Shown in pieces: positions 26,343 through 35,608 of a DNA stretch of 64,000 bases. Made by a program: the position numbers and the translations under genes. Position 1 is the stretch's first letter. The number at the start of each line of letters is the position of its first letter. Source of the stretch: Zavarzinia aquatilis (GTDB taxonomy: Bacteria > Pseudomonadota > Alphaproteobacteria > Zavarziniales > Zavarziniaceae). The notes under the pieces are model-generated. The model saw only the letters and a list, made by a program, of their open reading frames with translations. It had not been told where the DNA came from and searched no databases. Location of the stretch: contig NZ_QGLE01000006.1 of NCBI RefSeq assembly GCF_003173035.1, forward strand, positions 186,578 to 250,577, given 5' to 3'.

Positions 26343-27608
26343 TCAAGTCATCACGGTCAGCGCCGCCCCGACGGCGGCGCCAGCCAGCACCAGTCCGTGG
26401 GTGGCGAGATTGAAGCGCAGCAGCGCCGCCATGCTGGCCAGCGCCACGACCAGCGGACCCCAGGCCGGCTGCCCGCCGGGCAGCAACACCGCCTCCCCGA
26501 AGAACAGCGCGAGATTGGCCATGACGCCGACCACGGCGGCGGTGATCGCCGTCAGGGCCGCCGCTGCGGCGGGCGCCCGCGCCAGATGTTCGACCAGCGG
26601 CGCGCCGGCCAGAATGAACAGGAAACTGGGCAGGAAGGTCACATAGGTGACGAGCCCGGCCCCCAGCAGGCCGGCGACCAGCGGATCGAGGGCGCCCGGC
26701 TGCTTGAAGGCGGCAAGGAAGCCGACATATTCGAGGACGAGGATGGTCGGCCCCGGCGTCGTCTCTGCGAGGGCGAGGCCGTCGACCATCTCGCCCGCCG
26801 ACAGCCAGCCGTGCAGGGCGACCGCCTGATCGGCGATATAGGGCAGCACCGCATAGGCACCGCCGAAGGTGACGAAGGCCGATTTGGTGAACAGCGCGGT
26901 CAGCGCCGGAAAAATGCCGCCGCCAGCCAGCCAGATCGCCAGCAGCACCGGCACCGCCCACAGCAGCAGGAACAGCACCGCCAGCCGCAGCACCCGCGCG
27001 CCCTGACGAACAAGGCCGCCCCGCGTGATCGGCACGGCCCCGGCCGGGGCCGCCTCGCGCCTTCCGGCGAAGAGCCCGATCAATCCGGCGCCGATGACGA
27101 CAAGGGGAAAGGGCGCCTGCAGCAGCTGCAACGCGAGGAGGGCGCCGAGCGCGACCAGCAGCGCGCCCGTGGTGTTCAGGGCCCGCCGGCCGAGGCGCCA
27201 CAGCGCGGCGGCGACGATGCCGACGACGACCGGCTTCACCCCGGCGAACAGACCGGCGACCAGCGGCGCCTCGCCATGGGCGGCGGCGATATAGGCCAGC
27301 AGCGCCATGACGAGGGCGCCCGGGAGCACGAACAGCGTGCCGGTGATCGCCGCGCCGCGCCAGCCGGCCAGCCGCCAGCCGACGAAGGTCGCCAATTGCT
27401 GCGCCTCCGGCCCCGGCAGCAACATGCAGAAATTCAGCGCGCGCAGATACGTCGCCTCGTCCAGCCAGCGCCGGCGCGCCACCACCTCGTCATGCATCAG
27501 CGCGAGCTGCCCGGCGACCCCGCCGAAGGAAATGAGGCCGATGCGGGCGAACAGCCGGGCCAGGCCGCCCAGGCCGGGAGGGGAGGGGGGAGCCACGGGC
27601 TCGGTCAT
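26343..27608 (-). CDS. chrA: Chromate efflux transporter ChrA
   Basis: A 421-residue member of the CHR superfamily, long-chain type, made of two homologous halves. The first half has RIGLISFGGVAGQLALMHDE and FCMLLPGPEAQQLA. The second has KSAFVTFGGAYAVLPYIADQ and LAETTPGPTILV. About ten to twelve hydrophobic segments. Expels chromate using the proton gradient; some members have other substrates. The start at 27608 (MTEPVAPPS) begins just before the first domain. It converges on prpE across a GC hairpin and diverges from the SnoaL-like gene. Confidence 0.9.
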   Translation of the reverse strand: MTEPVAPPSPPGLGGLARLFARIGLISFGGVAGQLALMHDEVVARRRWLDEATYLRALNFCMLLPGPEAQQLATFVGWRLAGWRGAAITGTLFVLPGALVMALLAYIAAAHGEAPLVAGLFAGVKPVVVGIVAAALWRLGRRALNTTGALLVALGALLALQLLQAPFPLVVIGAGLIGLFAGRREAAPAGAVPITRGGLVRQGARVLRLAVLFLLLWAVPVLLAIWLAGGGIFPALTALFTKSAFVTFGGAYAVLPYIADQAVALHGWLSAGEMVDGLALAETTPGPTILVLEYVGFLAAFKQPGALDPLVAGLLGAGLVTYVTFLPSFLFILAGAPLVEHLARAPAAAAALTAITAAVVGVMANLALFFGEAVLLPGGQPAWGPLVVALASMAALLRFNLATHGLVLAGAAVGAALTVMT

Positions 27609-27738
27609 GCGAGGGGAAACCGGATCGTCATAAAGGAACACGGAACGGGATAGCGCAGAAGTGTGACAGATGCGATCATGGCCGCAGCTTTCGATCCCGC
27701 AGCGATAATCAAGACAAGACAGGGAGGATCGTCCAGCC

Positions 27739-28155
27739 ATGGATTCGCAGAGCCTGAAGGCGCTGATCCGCGCCCATTATCAAGCCACCATCAACGGCTA
27801 CGACCCGAGCGCGATCGACGCCCAGGTCGCCCCCGATTTCGTCGACCACACCTCGCCGGGGGAGGCCGTGCGCGGCCCGCGCGGATTGAAGGCGCAGATC
27901 GCCGGCCTTCACGCCGCCTTCCCCGACCTCCAGGTGAAAATCCTCGACATGGTTGCGGAGGAAGACCGGGTGGCGGTGCGCAGCCGCTTCCGCGGCACCC
28001 ATCGCGGCACCTTCCGCGGCATCCTGCCGACCGGCGTCCGCATCGACGTGACCGGCACCTTCATCTGGAAGGTCGAGGAGACGAGCGGCCGCATCAAGGA
28101 ACGCTGGGGCATGCTCGACCAGCCCAGCCTGATGCGCCAGATCGGCTTCCTCTAG
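27739..28155 (+). CDS. SnoaL-like ester cyclase-family protein
   Basis: A 138-residue cystatin/NTF2-like fold protein: ALIRAHYQATINGYD...APDFVDHTSPGE...GPRGLKAQIAGLHAAFPDLQVKILDMVAEEDRVAVR. Members include polyketide cyclases and many proteins of unknown role. His and Asp residues that could catalyse are present (DHTSP, RGTHRG), but no substrate can be inferred. Flanked by chrA (divergent) and the AT-rich REP-like element. Confidence 0.82.
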   Translation: MDSQSLKALIRAHYQATINGYDPSAIDAQVAPDFVDHTSPGEAVRGPRGLKAQIAGLHAAFPDLQVKILDMVAEEDRVAVRSRFRGTHRGTFRGILPTGVRIDVTGTFIWKVEETSGRIKERWGMLDQPSLMRQIGFL

Positions 28156-28191
28156 GGAACGCGGTCTCCGTCGCCGCCATCAATTCGGGGA

Positions 28192-28320
28192 TCAATTAGA
28201 TATAGCGTCCCCTTATTTGTAGCGTCCCCTTAATTCTCGGGCATTTAATCCGGGGACACTATATATAATATATCGAATTAAATATAGTGTCCCCGGATTA
28301 AGAAAGACCGGATTAAGAGC
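28192..28320. repeat. AT-rich REP-like palindromic element
   Basis: The gap between the SnoaL-like gene and the desaturase gene holds a compact repeat set. A 13-mer TAGCGTCCCCTTA occurs at 28203-28215 and 28220-28232. A perfect 20-bp inverted repeat follows, with arms at 28245-28264 and 28282-28301 around a 17-nt loop. All arms contain a GTCCCC core (TATAGCGTCCCC or ATATAGTGTCCCCGG). A further partial copy (CCGGATTAAG) is at 28308. AT content is far above the genome background. The core strongly resembles sequences seen at REP elements mobilised by RAYT-type (Y1) transposases, but no transposase is in the window. It may also terminate transcription from both sides. Confidence 0.7.
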
Positions 28321-28324
28321 GGCG

Positions 28325-29422
28325 TCAGGAGGCTGATGTCGAGGCGGGTGGGGTGCCGAGGCGGCGGAGGAAGCGGAGGTGGTCGGCGATCATGCCGGGC
28401 AGGCTGGTGCAATGGTAGTCGAGCGCGCATTCGGCGGCGCATTCCCGGATCGCCGTGTTCAAGGCGCGGTAATGAACATGGGCGACGCGCGGAAACAGGT
28501 GATGGGCCGCATGGGTATTGGCGCCGCCGGCGATGAAGCCCGCGAGGCGGCTTTCCGGGGACCAGTCGACCGAGGTCGCGACGGCGTGGCCGGCGAAATC
28601 CAGCGGCAGGCGCCCTGCCGAATCCGGCGTCGGGAAGGCGGCGGCGGTCGAGAAATGCGTGCCGACCAGCAGGAAGACGAAGACCAGCGACATGACGCCG
28701 AGACCGACGACATAAAGCGCCAGCGCCCGCCCGGCCGACATGGAGGTCAGGGCGAGCGGCAGGCCGAACCAGAGGGCGAGATGCACACCCTTGCCAAGGA
28801 AGAACTGAAAGCGGTGCGCCCGCGAGTGCCGGATGTTACGGGCATTCGCCAGCTGCCGCTTGAAGAGATAGGCGAAATCCTGAACCCAGGCGCTGTGCAG
28901 CGCGACCAGCGCGTAGATGGCCGGCGCATAGAGATGCTGGAAGCGGAAGCGGCGCTTCCAGGGCTGATTGGGCGACAGGCGCAGGAACGGGTTCTCGTCG
29001 ATGTCGATGTCCGAGCCACTGACGTTCGGAAAGACATGATGCGAGGCGATATGGCGAAAGCGCCAGAGATAGGCGTCGACCCCGAGGGGCGCGAAAGTCA
29101 GGAACTGCACAAGGTGATTGAGCCAGGGCCGCCGGAACAGCGTGCCATGGGCCGCGTCATGGCCGATGTTGATGGCCAGCAGCAGGGACGCGAGGCCGAA
29201 ACCGATCACCGAGGCCCAGGCCCATATGCCAACGCCGCCGGACAGGAGCAGGGCCGCATAGGCGATACCGCTGCAGCCGGCAAAGAACAGGCCCTTGCCG
29301 ACCAGTATCAGATGCCCGCGGCGCAGGATCCGCGGATCATCGAGCAGCACATCGGCGCGAAGGCGCAGCCGAGCGGCGAAGCCGTCGGCAAGGCGCGGCT
29401 GAAAGGTTATGCGACCGGTCAC
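28325..29422 (-). CDS. Acyl-lipid/acyl-CoA fatty acid desaturase
   Basis: A 365-residue di-iron membrane desaturase. Three histidine boxes: GHDAAHG (about 87-93), RHIASHHVFP (about 123), and NTHAAHHLFP (about 308), with four or so hydrophobic segments between. This is the fatty acid desaturase superfamily (linoleoyl-CoA desaturase/DesA3-like). It inserts a double bond into acyl chains using electrons from a ferredoxin or flavodoxin system not visible here. Relevant to membrane fluidity. The lone gene sits between the REP-like element and phaZ, on the minus strand. Confidence 0.9.
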   Translation of the reverse strand: MTGRITFQPRLADGFAARLRLRADVLLDDPRILRRGHLILVGKGLFFAGCSGIAYAALLLSGGVGIWAWASVIGFGLASLLLAINIGHDAAHGTLFRRPWLNHLVQFLTFAPLGVDAYLWRFRHIASHHVFPNVSGSDIDIDENPFLRLSPNQPWKRRFRFQHLYAPAIYALVALHSAWVQDFAYLFKRQLANARNIRHSRAHRFQFFLGKGVHLALWFGLPLALTSMSAGRALALYVVGLGVMSLVFVFLLVGTHFSTAAAFPTPDSAGRLPLDFAGHAVATSVDWSPESRLAGFIAGGANTHAAHHLFPRVAHVHYRALNTAIRECAAECALDYHCTSLPGMIADHLRFLRRLGTPPASTSAS

Positions 29423-29468
29423 GACGCCACTTTACCGGGTCGTGGTGAAAGCGTGAAGGGCCTGTTCC

Positions 29469-30689
29469 TCAGTCGTTGGCGAGGATCATGTTCTTGACGC
29501 GGGGGTAGATCTGGCCTTCCCACTTCTTGCCGTTGAAGACGCCGTAATGGCCGACGCCGGGCTGCAGGTGGTGGGACTTCTGGTAGGGGCGGATCTTGGA
29601 ACAGAGGTCCTGGGCGGCGACGGTCTGGCCGACGGAACAGATATCGTCCCGCTCGCCTTCGACCGTGAACAGGGCAGTCTTGCGCACGGCGGTCGGATCG
29701 ACCTTCTGGCCCTTCCAGTACATCTTGCCGAGCGGCAGTTCGTATTCCTGGAATACGCGGTTCACGGTCTCGAGATAGAATTCGGCGGTCAAGTCAAGGA
29801 CGGCGAAATATTCGTCGTAGAAGGTGCGGGTCTGCTCCGCCTTGTCCCATTCGCCCTTGGCGAGATTGTTGTAAAGCTCGCGGTGCGACTTCACATGGCG
29901 GTCGGCGTTCATGCTCATGAAGGCCGAAAGCTGGGTGAAGCCCGGATACACCTTGCGACCCCCGCCTTTCAGCCGGCGCGGCACGGTCGCGATCAGGTTC
30001 TTCTCGAACCATTCGATCGGATTGTCGGTCGCCAGCTTGTTGACCACGGTCGGATTCACCCGGCAGTCGATCGGGCCCGCCATCAGGGTCATGGAGCGCG
30101 GCTGCATCGGGTTGCCGTTCATCGCCATGACGCAGACGGCGACGAGGGCATGGACGCAGGGCTGACAGACGGCGACGAGGTGACCGGGGGTGCCGATCTT
30201 CTCGAGGAAGGTGACCACATGCTCGACATATTCGTCGAAGCCGAAGCGGCCGGCCGACACGGGAATGTCACGGGCATTATGCCAGTCGGTGATGTAGACG
30301 TCGTGGTCTTGAAGCAGGGTGACGACCGTACCGCGCAGCAAGGTCGCGAAATGGCCGGACAGGGGGGCGACGACGAGCACCGGCGGCTGAACGACGCCGA
30401 CGTCTTTCTTGAAGTGGAGCAGCGTGCCGAAGGGCGTGGAGAATTCCTTCACCTCGGTCACCGGCACCTCGCGATTGCCGACCGTCACCGACTTGATGTC
30501 GAAGGGCGGGCGATCGTGGGTCAGGCGGGTGTGGCCGAAAACGTCGAAGGCCGCGGTGAAGGCCCGGTAGGGATAGAAGGCCGAAAGGCCCGACAGCATC
30601 GGGTTGCGCAGCACGGTCGCCGTGCCCCGGGCCGCCGCGCGAAGCGGATCCAGCATGTCGGACTGCGCTTGGTAGATCTCATAGATCAT
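29469..30689 (-). CDS. phaZ: Intracellular polyhydroxyalkanoate depolymerase
   Basis: A 406-residue PhaZ of the intracellular (PHB granule) type. Beginning MIYEIYQAQSDMLDPLR is typical. The alpha/beta-hydrolase nucleophile lies in the region VAVCQPCVHAL, where these enzymes use Cys rather than the usual Ser. The C-terminal GVGHYGVFNGKKWE holds the catalytic His. It mobilises stored PHB to 3-hydroxybutyrate. Its promoter spacer to the divergent GST gene contains a TGC-rich stretch (see findings) that could be a PhaR-type site. Confidence 0.92.
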   Translation of the reverse strand: MIYEIYQAQSDMLDPLRAAARGTATVLRNPMLSGLSAFYPYRAFTAAFDVFGHTRLTHDRPPFDIKSVTVGNREVPVTEVKEFSTPFGTLLHFKKDVGVVQPPVLVVAPLSGHFATLLRGTVVTLLQDHDVYITDWHNARDIPVSAGRFGFDEYVEHVVTFLEKIGTPGHLVAVCQPCVHALVAVCVMAMNGNPMQPRSMTLMAGPIDCRVNPTVVNKLATDNPIEWFEKNLIATVPRRLKGGGRKVYPGFTQLSAFMSMNADRHVKSHRELYNNLAKGEWDKAEQTRTFYDEYFAVLDLTAEFYLETVNRVFQEYELPLGKMYWKGQKVDPTAVRKTALFTVEGERDDICSVGQTVAAQDLCSKIRPYQKSHHLQPGVGHYGVFNGKKWEGQIYPRVKNMILAND

Positions 30690-30973
30690 GCATCACCGGA
30701 TCAATTGGCTAGGTCTGTACGTGCTCGGCCCCAGATTCGCTTGATGAGGGGTCATTCGCGGCGAATTCACCCGTGCATTTTTCGCTGCACTGCCACAATA
30801 TCATAGGGACGGATCACCGAGTGCAACAACGAACTGTCGCCGGGAGGCAGTTTGGAAGCAATTCACTCCCGGCCTTGGACCAAAGTCCGGTACGGGGGGA
30901 AGTTGCCGCACGGTGGACGGGAAAAATTTCTGGTACCAAGGGCAGGGCCCCAAGAAGCGAAGGCAGGTAGTCC
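30690..30973. other. Divergent spacer phaZ / GST gene
   Basis: A 284-base non-coding spacer between divergent genes, with a 6-bp near-palindrome (ATTCGC/GCGAAT at 30754-30766) and a TGC-rich stretch at 30773-30795. It must hold both promoters, but I cannot place them with confidence. I see no gene in it. Confidence 0.5.
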
Positions 30974-31630
30974 ATGGCGATGGCCACTCTGACGATCAGC
31001 AGCAAGAATTACTCGTCCTGGTCCTTGCGCGGCTGGTTGCTGTGCAAATTCGTCGGGCTGGACTTCGAAGAGAAAATCCTGTCGATCGACGATCCGGGCA
31101 CGCGGGCCGAGCTGCTGCTGCTTTCCCCTTCCTTCAAGGTGCCGGCGCTCACCCATAACGACATCACGGTGTGGGACACGCTGGCCATCGCCGAATACCT
31201 GCAGGAAGTCATCCCCGGCGCCGCGCTGCTGCCCGAGGATCTGGCCGCCCGCACCCACTGCCGCTCGGTCTCGGGCGAGATGCATTCGGGCTTCGCCAAT
31301 CTGCGTTCCGCCCTGCCGATGAACCTGAAGAGCCACTTCCCCGGCTTCAAGGTCTGGGCCGGCGCCCAGGCCGACATCGACCACATGATCGGCATCTGGC
31401 GCACCTGTCTCGACACTTACGGCGGCCCCTATCTGTTCGGCCCGAAGCTGACCATGGCGGATGCCATGTTCGCCCCCGTCTGTACCCGCTTCAAGACCTA
31501 CGACGTGAAGCTGGACCGCAAGTGCCAGACCTATGCCAACCGCATCCTGAACCTGCCCCAGATGATCGAATGGACGGCGGCCGCCCTCGCCGAGCCCGAG
31601 GAACTGGAAGAGCTCGACGTCGAGTTCTGA
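30974..31630 (+). CDS. Glutathione S-transferase family protein
   Basis: A 218-residue GST with an N-terminal thioredoxin-like domain (SKNYSSWSLRGWL motif at about 9-21, KVPALTHNDITVWDTLAIAEYL with the cis-proline and the glutathione-binding DT/S region) and a helical C-terminal domain. The YSSWSLRGW signature is common in bacterial GSTs annotated near PHA or detoxification genes. Substrate unknown. Divergent from phaZ, tail to tail with the DUF4336 gene ten bases away. Confidence 0.88.
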   Translation: MAMATLTISSKNYSSWSLRGWLLCKFVGLDFEEKILSIDDPGTRAELLLLSPSFKVPALTHNDITVWDTLAIAEYLQEVIPGAALLPEDLAARTHCRSVSGEMHSGFANLRSALPMNLKSHFPGFKVWAGAQADIDHMIGIWRTCLDTYGGPYLFGPKLTMADAMFAPVCTRFKTYDVKLDRKCQTYANRILNLPQMIEWTAAALAEPEELEELDVEF

Positions 31631-31639
31631 CGCCTGTCT

Positions 31640-32329
31640 TCAGGGCTTCAGCCAGGCAAAGGCGGCCGTCAGCGCCGCCTTGCCGCCGGTCTCGATCACG
31701 GGACCGTGGGCCGGGATCACCCGGTCGAAATCCAGCGACAGGATGCGGTCGAGCGACGCCCGCGCCGCCTGCCGGTCCCGGTACAGCAGCTTCAGCAGAT
31801 AGGACAGCGACAGCCGGCCATGGCAGCCCATGAGCCGGGCATAGAGCCGAACCATCCAGTGAGCTTCGGGCCCCAGGTTGACCGCGAGGTCGGTGATGAT
31901 CAGGCTGCCACTCGGCCGATGCAGGAATACAGTCTCGTCGAGGGTGGGGTTGCCCGCGACGGGCAGCGCCAGGATGTCGTCGCCCCAGGACGCCGCGCCC
32001 GCGACGGGGCTGCCGTCGATGCGCAGGTCGGGCCGCTTCGCCGCCAGGCCGGGCGGCGCGAACAGGGGGCTGTCGGGATAGGCTGCCTGCCAGGGCGCCT
32101 GATAGAGATGGTGCATCAGATTGGGCGCGACGCGCCAGCGCACCTGTCCCAGATCGTCGACGGCGGCGCGCAGCGGCACCAGCGGCACCGGCGAATGCAC
32201 CCACAGGCCGGACGGCAGCCGCGCGATCGTCATCCGCGTCGTCATCGGCATCCCGAGGGCACGCAAGCCCGTTTCCGCCGCCCAGAGGCCATCGGCCAGG
32301 CGCTTGAGTTCGCAAGCAGTGTTAACCAT
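31640..32329 (-). CDS. DUF4336 domain-containing protein (metallo-beta-lactamase-like fold)
   Basis: A 229-residue protein matching DUF4336: the N-terminal RLADGLWAAETGLRALG, WVHSPVPL, APNLMHHLYQ, LDETVFLHRPSGSLIITDLAVNL, and VIPAHGPVI near the end. The fold resembles metallo-beta-lactamases, but the full HxHxDH zinc motif is not evident; only single histidines are present. Function unknown. Divergent from comM with about 160 bases between. Confidence 0.83.
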   Translation of the reverse strand: MVNTACELKRLADGLWAAETGLRALGMPMTTRMTIARLPSGLWVHSPVPLVPLRAAVDDLGQVRWRVAPNLMHHLYQAPWQAAYPDSPLFAPPGLAAKRPDLRIDGSPVAGAASWGDDILALPVAGNPTLDETVFLHRPSGSLIITDLAVNLGPEAHWMVRLYARLMGCHGRLSLSYLLKLLYRDRQAARASLDRILSLDFDRVIPAHGPVIETGGKAALTAAFAWLKP

Positions 32330-32490
32330 TTTGCCCCCCGGTGTCGGTGGAAGCCGGTATGCGGTGCCGCCTGGCCTTCGTCAACCCGTGGCGGGCGGCC
32401 AGGGACAAACGACAATCAGGGCTAGTCGCCGGCCCCCCCATTGATCTAGCCTTGCAACCCTCGATTAAACAGGTTCAGGCTTGTTCCCGC

Positions 32491-33999
32491 ATGGTCGTCC
32501 GCATCCACACCGTCGCCTTCGAGGGCATCGAAGTCGTGCCTGTCGAGGTCGAGGTGGCGCTGGCGCAAGGGTTGCCCGCCTTTTCGGTCGTCGGCCTGCC
32601 CGACAAGGCGGTGGCGGAAAGCCGGGAGCGGGTGCGGGCGGCGCTGGGCGCCATCGGCCTCGGCCTGCCGCCCAAGCGGATCACGGTCAACCTCGCCCCC
32701 GCCGACCTGCCGAAGGAAGGCAGCCATTTCGACCTGCCCATCGCCCTCGGCCTGATGGCGGCCCTCGGCCTTGTCCCGGCCGAGGAGCTGGATGGCTATG
32801 TCGCCCTTGGCGAATTATCGCTGGATGGGCGCTTGAACCCGGTCGCCGGTGTGCTCAACGCCGCTGTCGCCGCCGTCGCCGACGAGCGGGGCCTGATCTG
32901 TCCCGCCCGTTCGGGGCCGGAAGCCGCCTGGGCGGGCAATCCCGCCGTGCTTGCCCCCGCGTCGCTGATCGCCCTCGTCAATCATTTCAAGGGGACCCAG
33001 CTGCTTGACACGCCGCGCCCCCGGCCGCCGACGGAGAGCGGCGCCGCGCCGGACCTGCGCGACGTGAAGGGTCAGGAAAGTGCCAAGCGGGCGCTGGAAA
33101 TCGCCGCGGCGGGCGGTCACCACCTGCTGATGCAGGGCAGTCCCGGGTCGGGCAAATCCATGCTGGCGGCGCGCCTGCCCGGGCTGTTGCCCCCGCTCGA
33201 GCCGGCGGAGGCGCTGGAGCTGTCGCTCGTGCTGTCGGTCGCGGGCCAGCTGAACGACGGCACCATCACCCGCGAGCGGCCGTTCCGCAATCCCCACCAT
33301 TCCGCCAGCCAGGCGGCCCTCGTCGGCGGCGGCCAGCGGGCCAAGCCGGGGGAGGTCAGCCTTGCCCATCGCGGCGTGCTGTTCCTCGACGAATTGCCGG
33401 AGTTCCAGCGCGCCGCCCTCGAAGCCCTGCGCCAGCCGATCGAATCCGGCCGTGCCGTGGTCGCGCGGGCCAATGCCCATGTCAGCTATCCCGCCCGTTT
33501 CCAGCTGGTCGCGGCGATGAATCCGTGCCGCTGCGGCTATCTCGACGATGCCGGGCGCGCCTGCGCCAAGGCACCGCGCTGCGCCGCCGATTATCAGAAC
33601 CGCCTGTCCGGCCCGCTGCTCGACCGGTTCGATCTTTTCGTCGACGTGCCTGCTGTTTCGGTCGCCGATCTCGCCCTGCCGGCCCCGGCGGAGGGCAGCC
33701 GCGAGGTGGCGGCCAGGGTCGCCGCCGCGCGGGCGATCCAGGCCCGGCGTTTCACCGGCACGGGGCTATCCACCAATGCCGAGCTGGAGGGCGAAGCCCT
33801 CGACCGCCACGCATCGCCCGACGAGGCGGGGCGGAAACTGATGCTCGAGGCGGCGGATCGCCTGCGCCTGTCGGCGCGCGGCTATCACCGGGTGCTGAAG
33901 GTCGCGCGGACCATCGCCGATCTTGCCGGGGGCGGCGGGGTCGGGCGCATCCATGTCGCCGAAGCCCTGTCACTCCGGCGCCGGGCCCCGGTTCAGTAG
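32491..33999 (+). CDS. comM: YifB/ComM family Mg-chelatase-like AAA+ ATPase
   Basis: A 502-residue protein: N-terminal ChlI-type domain (VEVALAQGLPAFSVVGLPDKAV, residues about 16-37), a AAA+ core with Walker A GSPGSGKSM (about 215) and Walker B VLFLDELPEF, then a C-terminal Mg-chelatase lid with CGYLDD...C cysteines. In naturally competent bacteria ComM is a helicase promoting branch migration during transformation; outside such species its role is less clear. The start at 32491 (MVVRIHTVAF) is where the family begins. Its last seven bases overlap the greB 3' end on the opposite strand. Confidence 0.93.
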   Translation: MVVRIHTVAFEGIEVVPVEVEVALAQGLPAFSVVGLPDKAVAESRERVRAALGAIGLGLPPKRITVNLAPADLPKEGSHFDLPIALGLMAALGLVPAEELDGYVALGELSLDGRLNPVAGVLNAAVAAVADERGLICPARSGPEAAWAGNPAVLAPASLIALVNHFKGTQLLDTPRPRPPTESGAAPDLRDVKGQESAKRALEIAAAGGHHLLMQGSPGSGKSMLAARLPGLLPPLEPAEALELSLVLSVAGQLNDGTITRERPFRNPHHSASQAALVGGGQRAKPGEVSLAHRGVLFLDELPEFQRAALEALRQPIESGRAVVARANAHVSYPARFQLVAAMNPCRCGYLDDAGRACAKAPRCAADYQNRLSGPLLDRFDLFVDVPAVSVADLALPAPAEGSREVAARVAAARAIQARRFTGTGLSTNAELEGEALDRHASPDEAGRKLMLEAADRLRLSARGYHRVLKVARTIADLAGGGGVGRIHVAEALSLRRRAPVQ

Positions 34000-34478
34000 C
34001 GGATCGCGACCACTTCCAGGCTTTCGCCGCCCTGCGGCGTGCGCACCTCGACGACATCGCCGACCTCGGCCTTCAGCAGGGCGCGGGCGACGGGCGAAAT
34101 CCAGCTGATCTCGCCGAGTTCCGAGCGGGCCTCGTCGGTGCCGACGATGCGGATGGTCTTTTCCACGTCGTCGTCGCCGACATAGGTGACATGGGCGCCG
34201 AAGAAGACCCGGGTCTTCACCTTCTGCAGGGCGGGATCGACCACGCTTGCGCCCTCCAGCCGCTTGGTCAGGAAACGCAGCCGGCGGTCGATCTCGCGCA
34301 GGCGCTTCTTGCCATAGAGATAGTCGCCGTTTTCCGAGCGGTCGCCGTTGCCCGCCGCCCAGGACACGACCTCGACCACCTTCGGCCGCTCCACCCGGGT
34401 CAGGTGGCGCAGTTCCTCGGCGAGGCGGGCGTAACCCTCGGGCGTGATGTAATTCTTCGGGCCGTCGGGCGTGCTCAC
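33993..34478 (-). CDS. greB: Transcript cleavage factor GreB
   Basis: A 161-residue Gre factor: N-terminal coiled coil with acidic tip, and the C-terminal FKBP-like domain. The sequence NGDYLYGKKRLREIDRRLRFLTKRLE is the GreB signature (KR...R), distinguishing it from GreA. It rescues backtracked RNA polymerase. GTG start at 34478, nine bases after panD on the same strand. Tail-to-tail overlap with comM. Confidence 0.93.
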   Translation of the reverse strand: MSTPDGPKNYITPEGYARLAEELRHLTRVERPKVVEVVSWAAGNGDRSENGDYLYGKKRLREIDRRLRFLTKRLEGASVVDPALQKVKTRVFFGAHVTYVGDDDVEKTIRIVGTDEARSELGEISWISPVARALLKAEVGDVVEVRTPQGGESLEVVAIRY

Positions 34479-34487
34479 GGCCTGTCC

Positions 34488-34898
34488 TTACTCCGCCGCC
34501 TGTTCGCGAGGCCAGCCGGCGGCCGGCTGCACCGCGATCTCGCTCGCCGTCCGGCTGATCCGGTTGGCGCCGTCGACATAGACCAGTTTCGCGGCGAAGC
34601 CCGGCAGTTCCGCTTCCTCGACCTCGACATAGGCGGCGATGATCAGGATGTCGTTCTTCTGCGCCATGCGGGCGGCGGCGCCGTTCAGCGAGATGACGCC
34701 CGAGCCCTTCTCGGCGCGGATGACATAGGTCGAGAAGCGGGCGCCATTGTTCACATTGTAGATGTCGATCTTCTGCAGCGGCAAAAGGCCCGAAGCTTCG
34801 AGCAGATCGTCGTCAATGGCGCAGGAGCCTTCGTAGTCCAGCTCGCAATGGGTGACGGAGACGCGGTGCAGCTTGGCCTGCAGCATGGTGCGACGCAT
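34488..34898 (-). CDS. panD: Aspartate 1-decarboxylase proenzyme
   Basis: A pyruvoyl enzyme converting aspartate to beta-alanine for pantothenate. The 136-residue proenzyme has its autocleavage site at Gly24-Ser25 in DYEGSCAID, matching E. coli numbering, and [22 protein letters not shown] in the second half. First of a short minus-strand unit with greB. Divergent from def. Confidence 0.95.
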   Translation of the reverse strand: MRRTMLQAKLHRVSVTHCELDYEGSCAIDDDLLEASGLLPLQKIDIYNVNNGARFSTYVIRAEKGSGVISLNGAAARMAQKNDILIIAAYVEVEEAELPGFAAKLVYVDGANRISRTASEIAVQPAAGWPREQAAE

Positions 34899-35083
34899 GG
34901 CGCTTTCCTCGATGTCGCGGGCCTTGGGGCCCTTGTGTGCCTTCCCTGTCCGCCCGCCGGGAGAGCGGGGGGCGGAATGGCCGCCGTCCTAGCATCCGCC
35001 CCGCCCGCGCACAAGCCGCGGCGGGCAGGGGCCGACCATGGCCGGCCTTGACGGCGGCGGGCGGACATCATACCTCATGCGTC

Positions 35084-35608
35084 ATGGCTATCCGTCCCAT
35101 CCTCATCGCGCCCGATCCGCGCCTGAAACAGAAGTCGACCCCGGTCACGGTGTTCGACGCCGAGCTTCAGCGCCTGATCGACGACATGTTCGAGACCATG
35201 TATGACGCCCCGGGCATCGGCCTTGCGGCGATCCAGGTCGGCGTGCCCGCGCGCCTGCTGGTCATCGACCTCGCCCGCGAGGGGGAGGAGAAGGCACCCC
35301 GCGTCTTCATCAATCCCGAGATCGTCTGGACGTCCGCGGACGACCTGTCGACCTATGAGGAAGGCTGCCTTTCGGTACCCGAGCAATATGCCGAGGTCGA
35401 GCGTCCGGCGCGGGTCCGCGTCCGCTTCCTCGACGCCAAAGGCGAAAGCCACGAGGAAGAGATGGACGGCCTCGCCGCCACCTGCATCCAGCACGAGATG
35501 GATCACCTCGAAGGCGTGCTCTTCGTCGATCACCTCTCGCTAGCCCGGCGCAGCCTCCTGCTGCGCAAGGTGGCGAAGGCCCAGAAGCTGGCCAGGGCCA
35601 AGGGGTGA
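35084..35608 (+). CDS. def: Peptide deformylase
   Basis: Removes the formyl group from nascent N-terminal methionine. The 174-residue protein has the three family motifs [18 protein letters not shown] (metal Cys) and QHEMDHLEG (metal His pair with Glu). The start is the ATG at 35084 ([15 protein letters not shown]). First gene of the def-fmt-truA unit. Confidence 0.96.
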   Translation: MAIRPILIAPDPRLKQKSTPVTVFDAELQRLIDDMFETMYDAPGIGLAAIQVGVPARLLVIDLAREGEEKAPRVFINPEIVWTSADDLSTYEEGCLSVPEQYAEVERPARVRVRFLDAKGESHEEEMDGLAATCIQHEMDHLEGVLFVDHLSLARRSLLLRKVAKAQKLARAKG

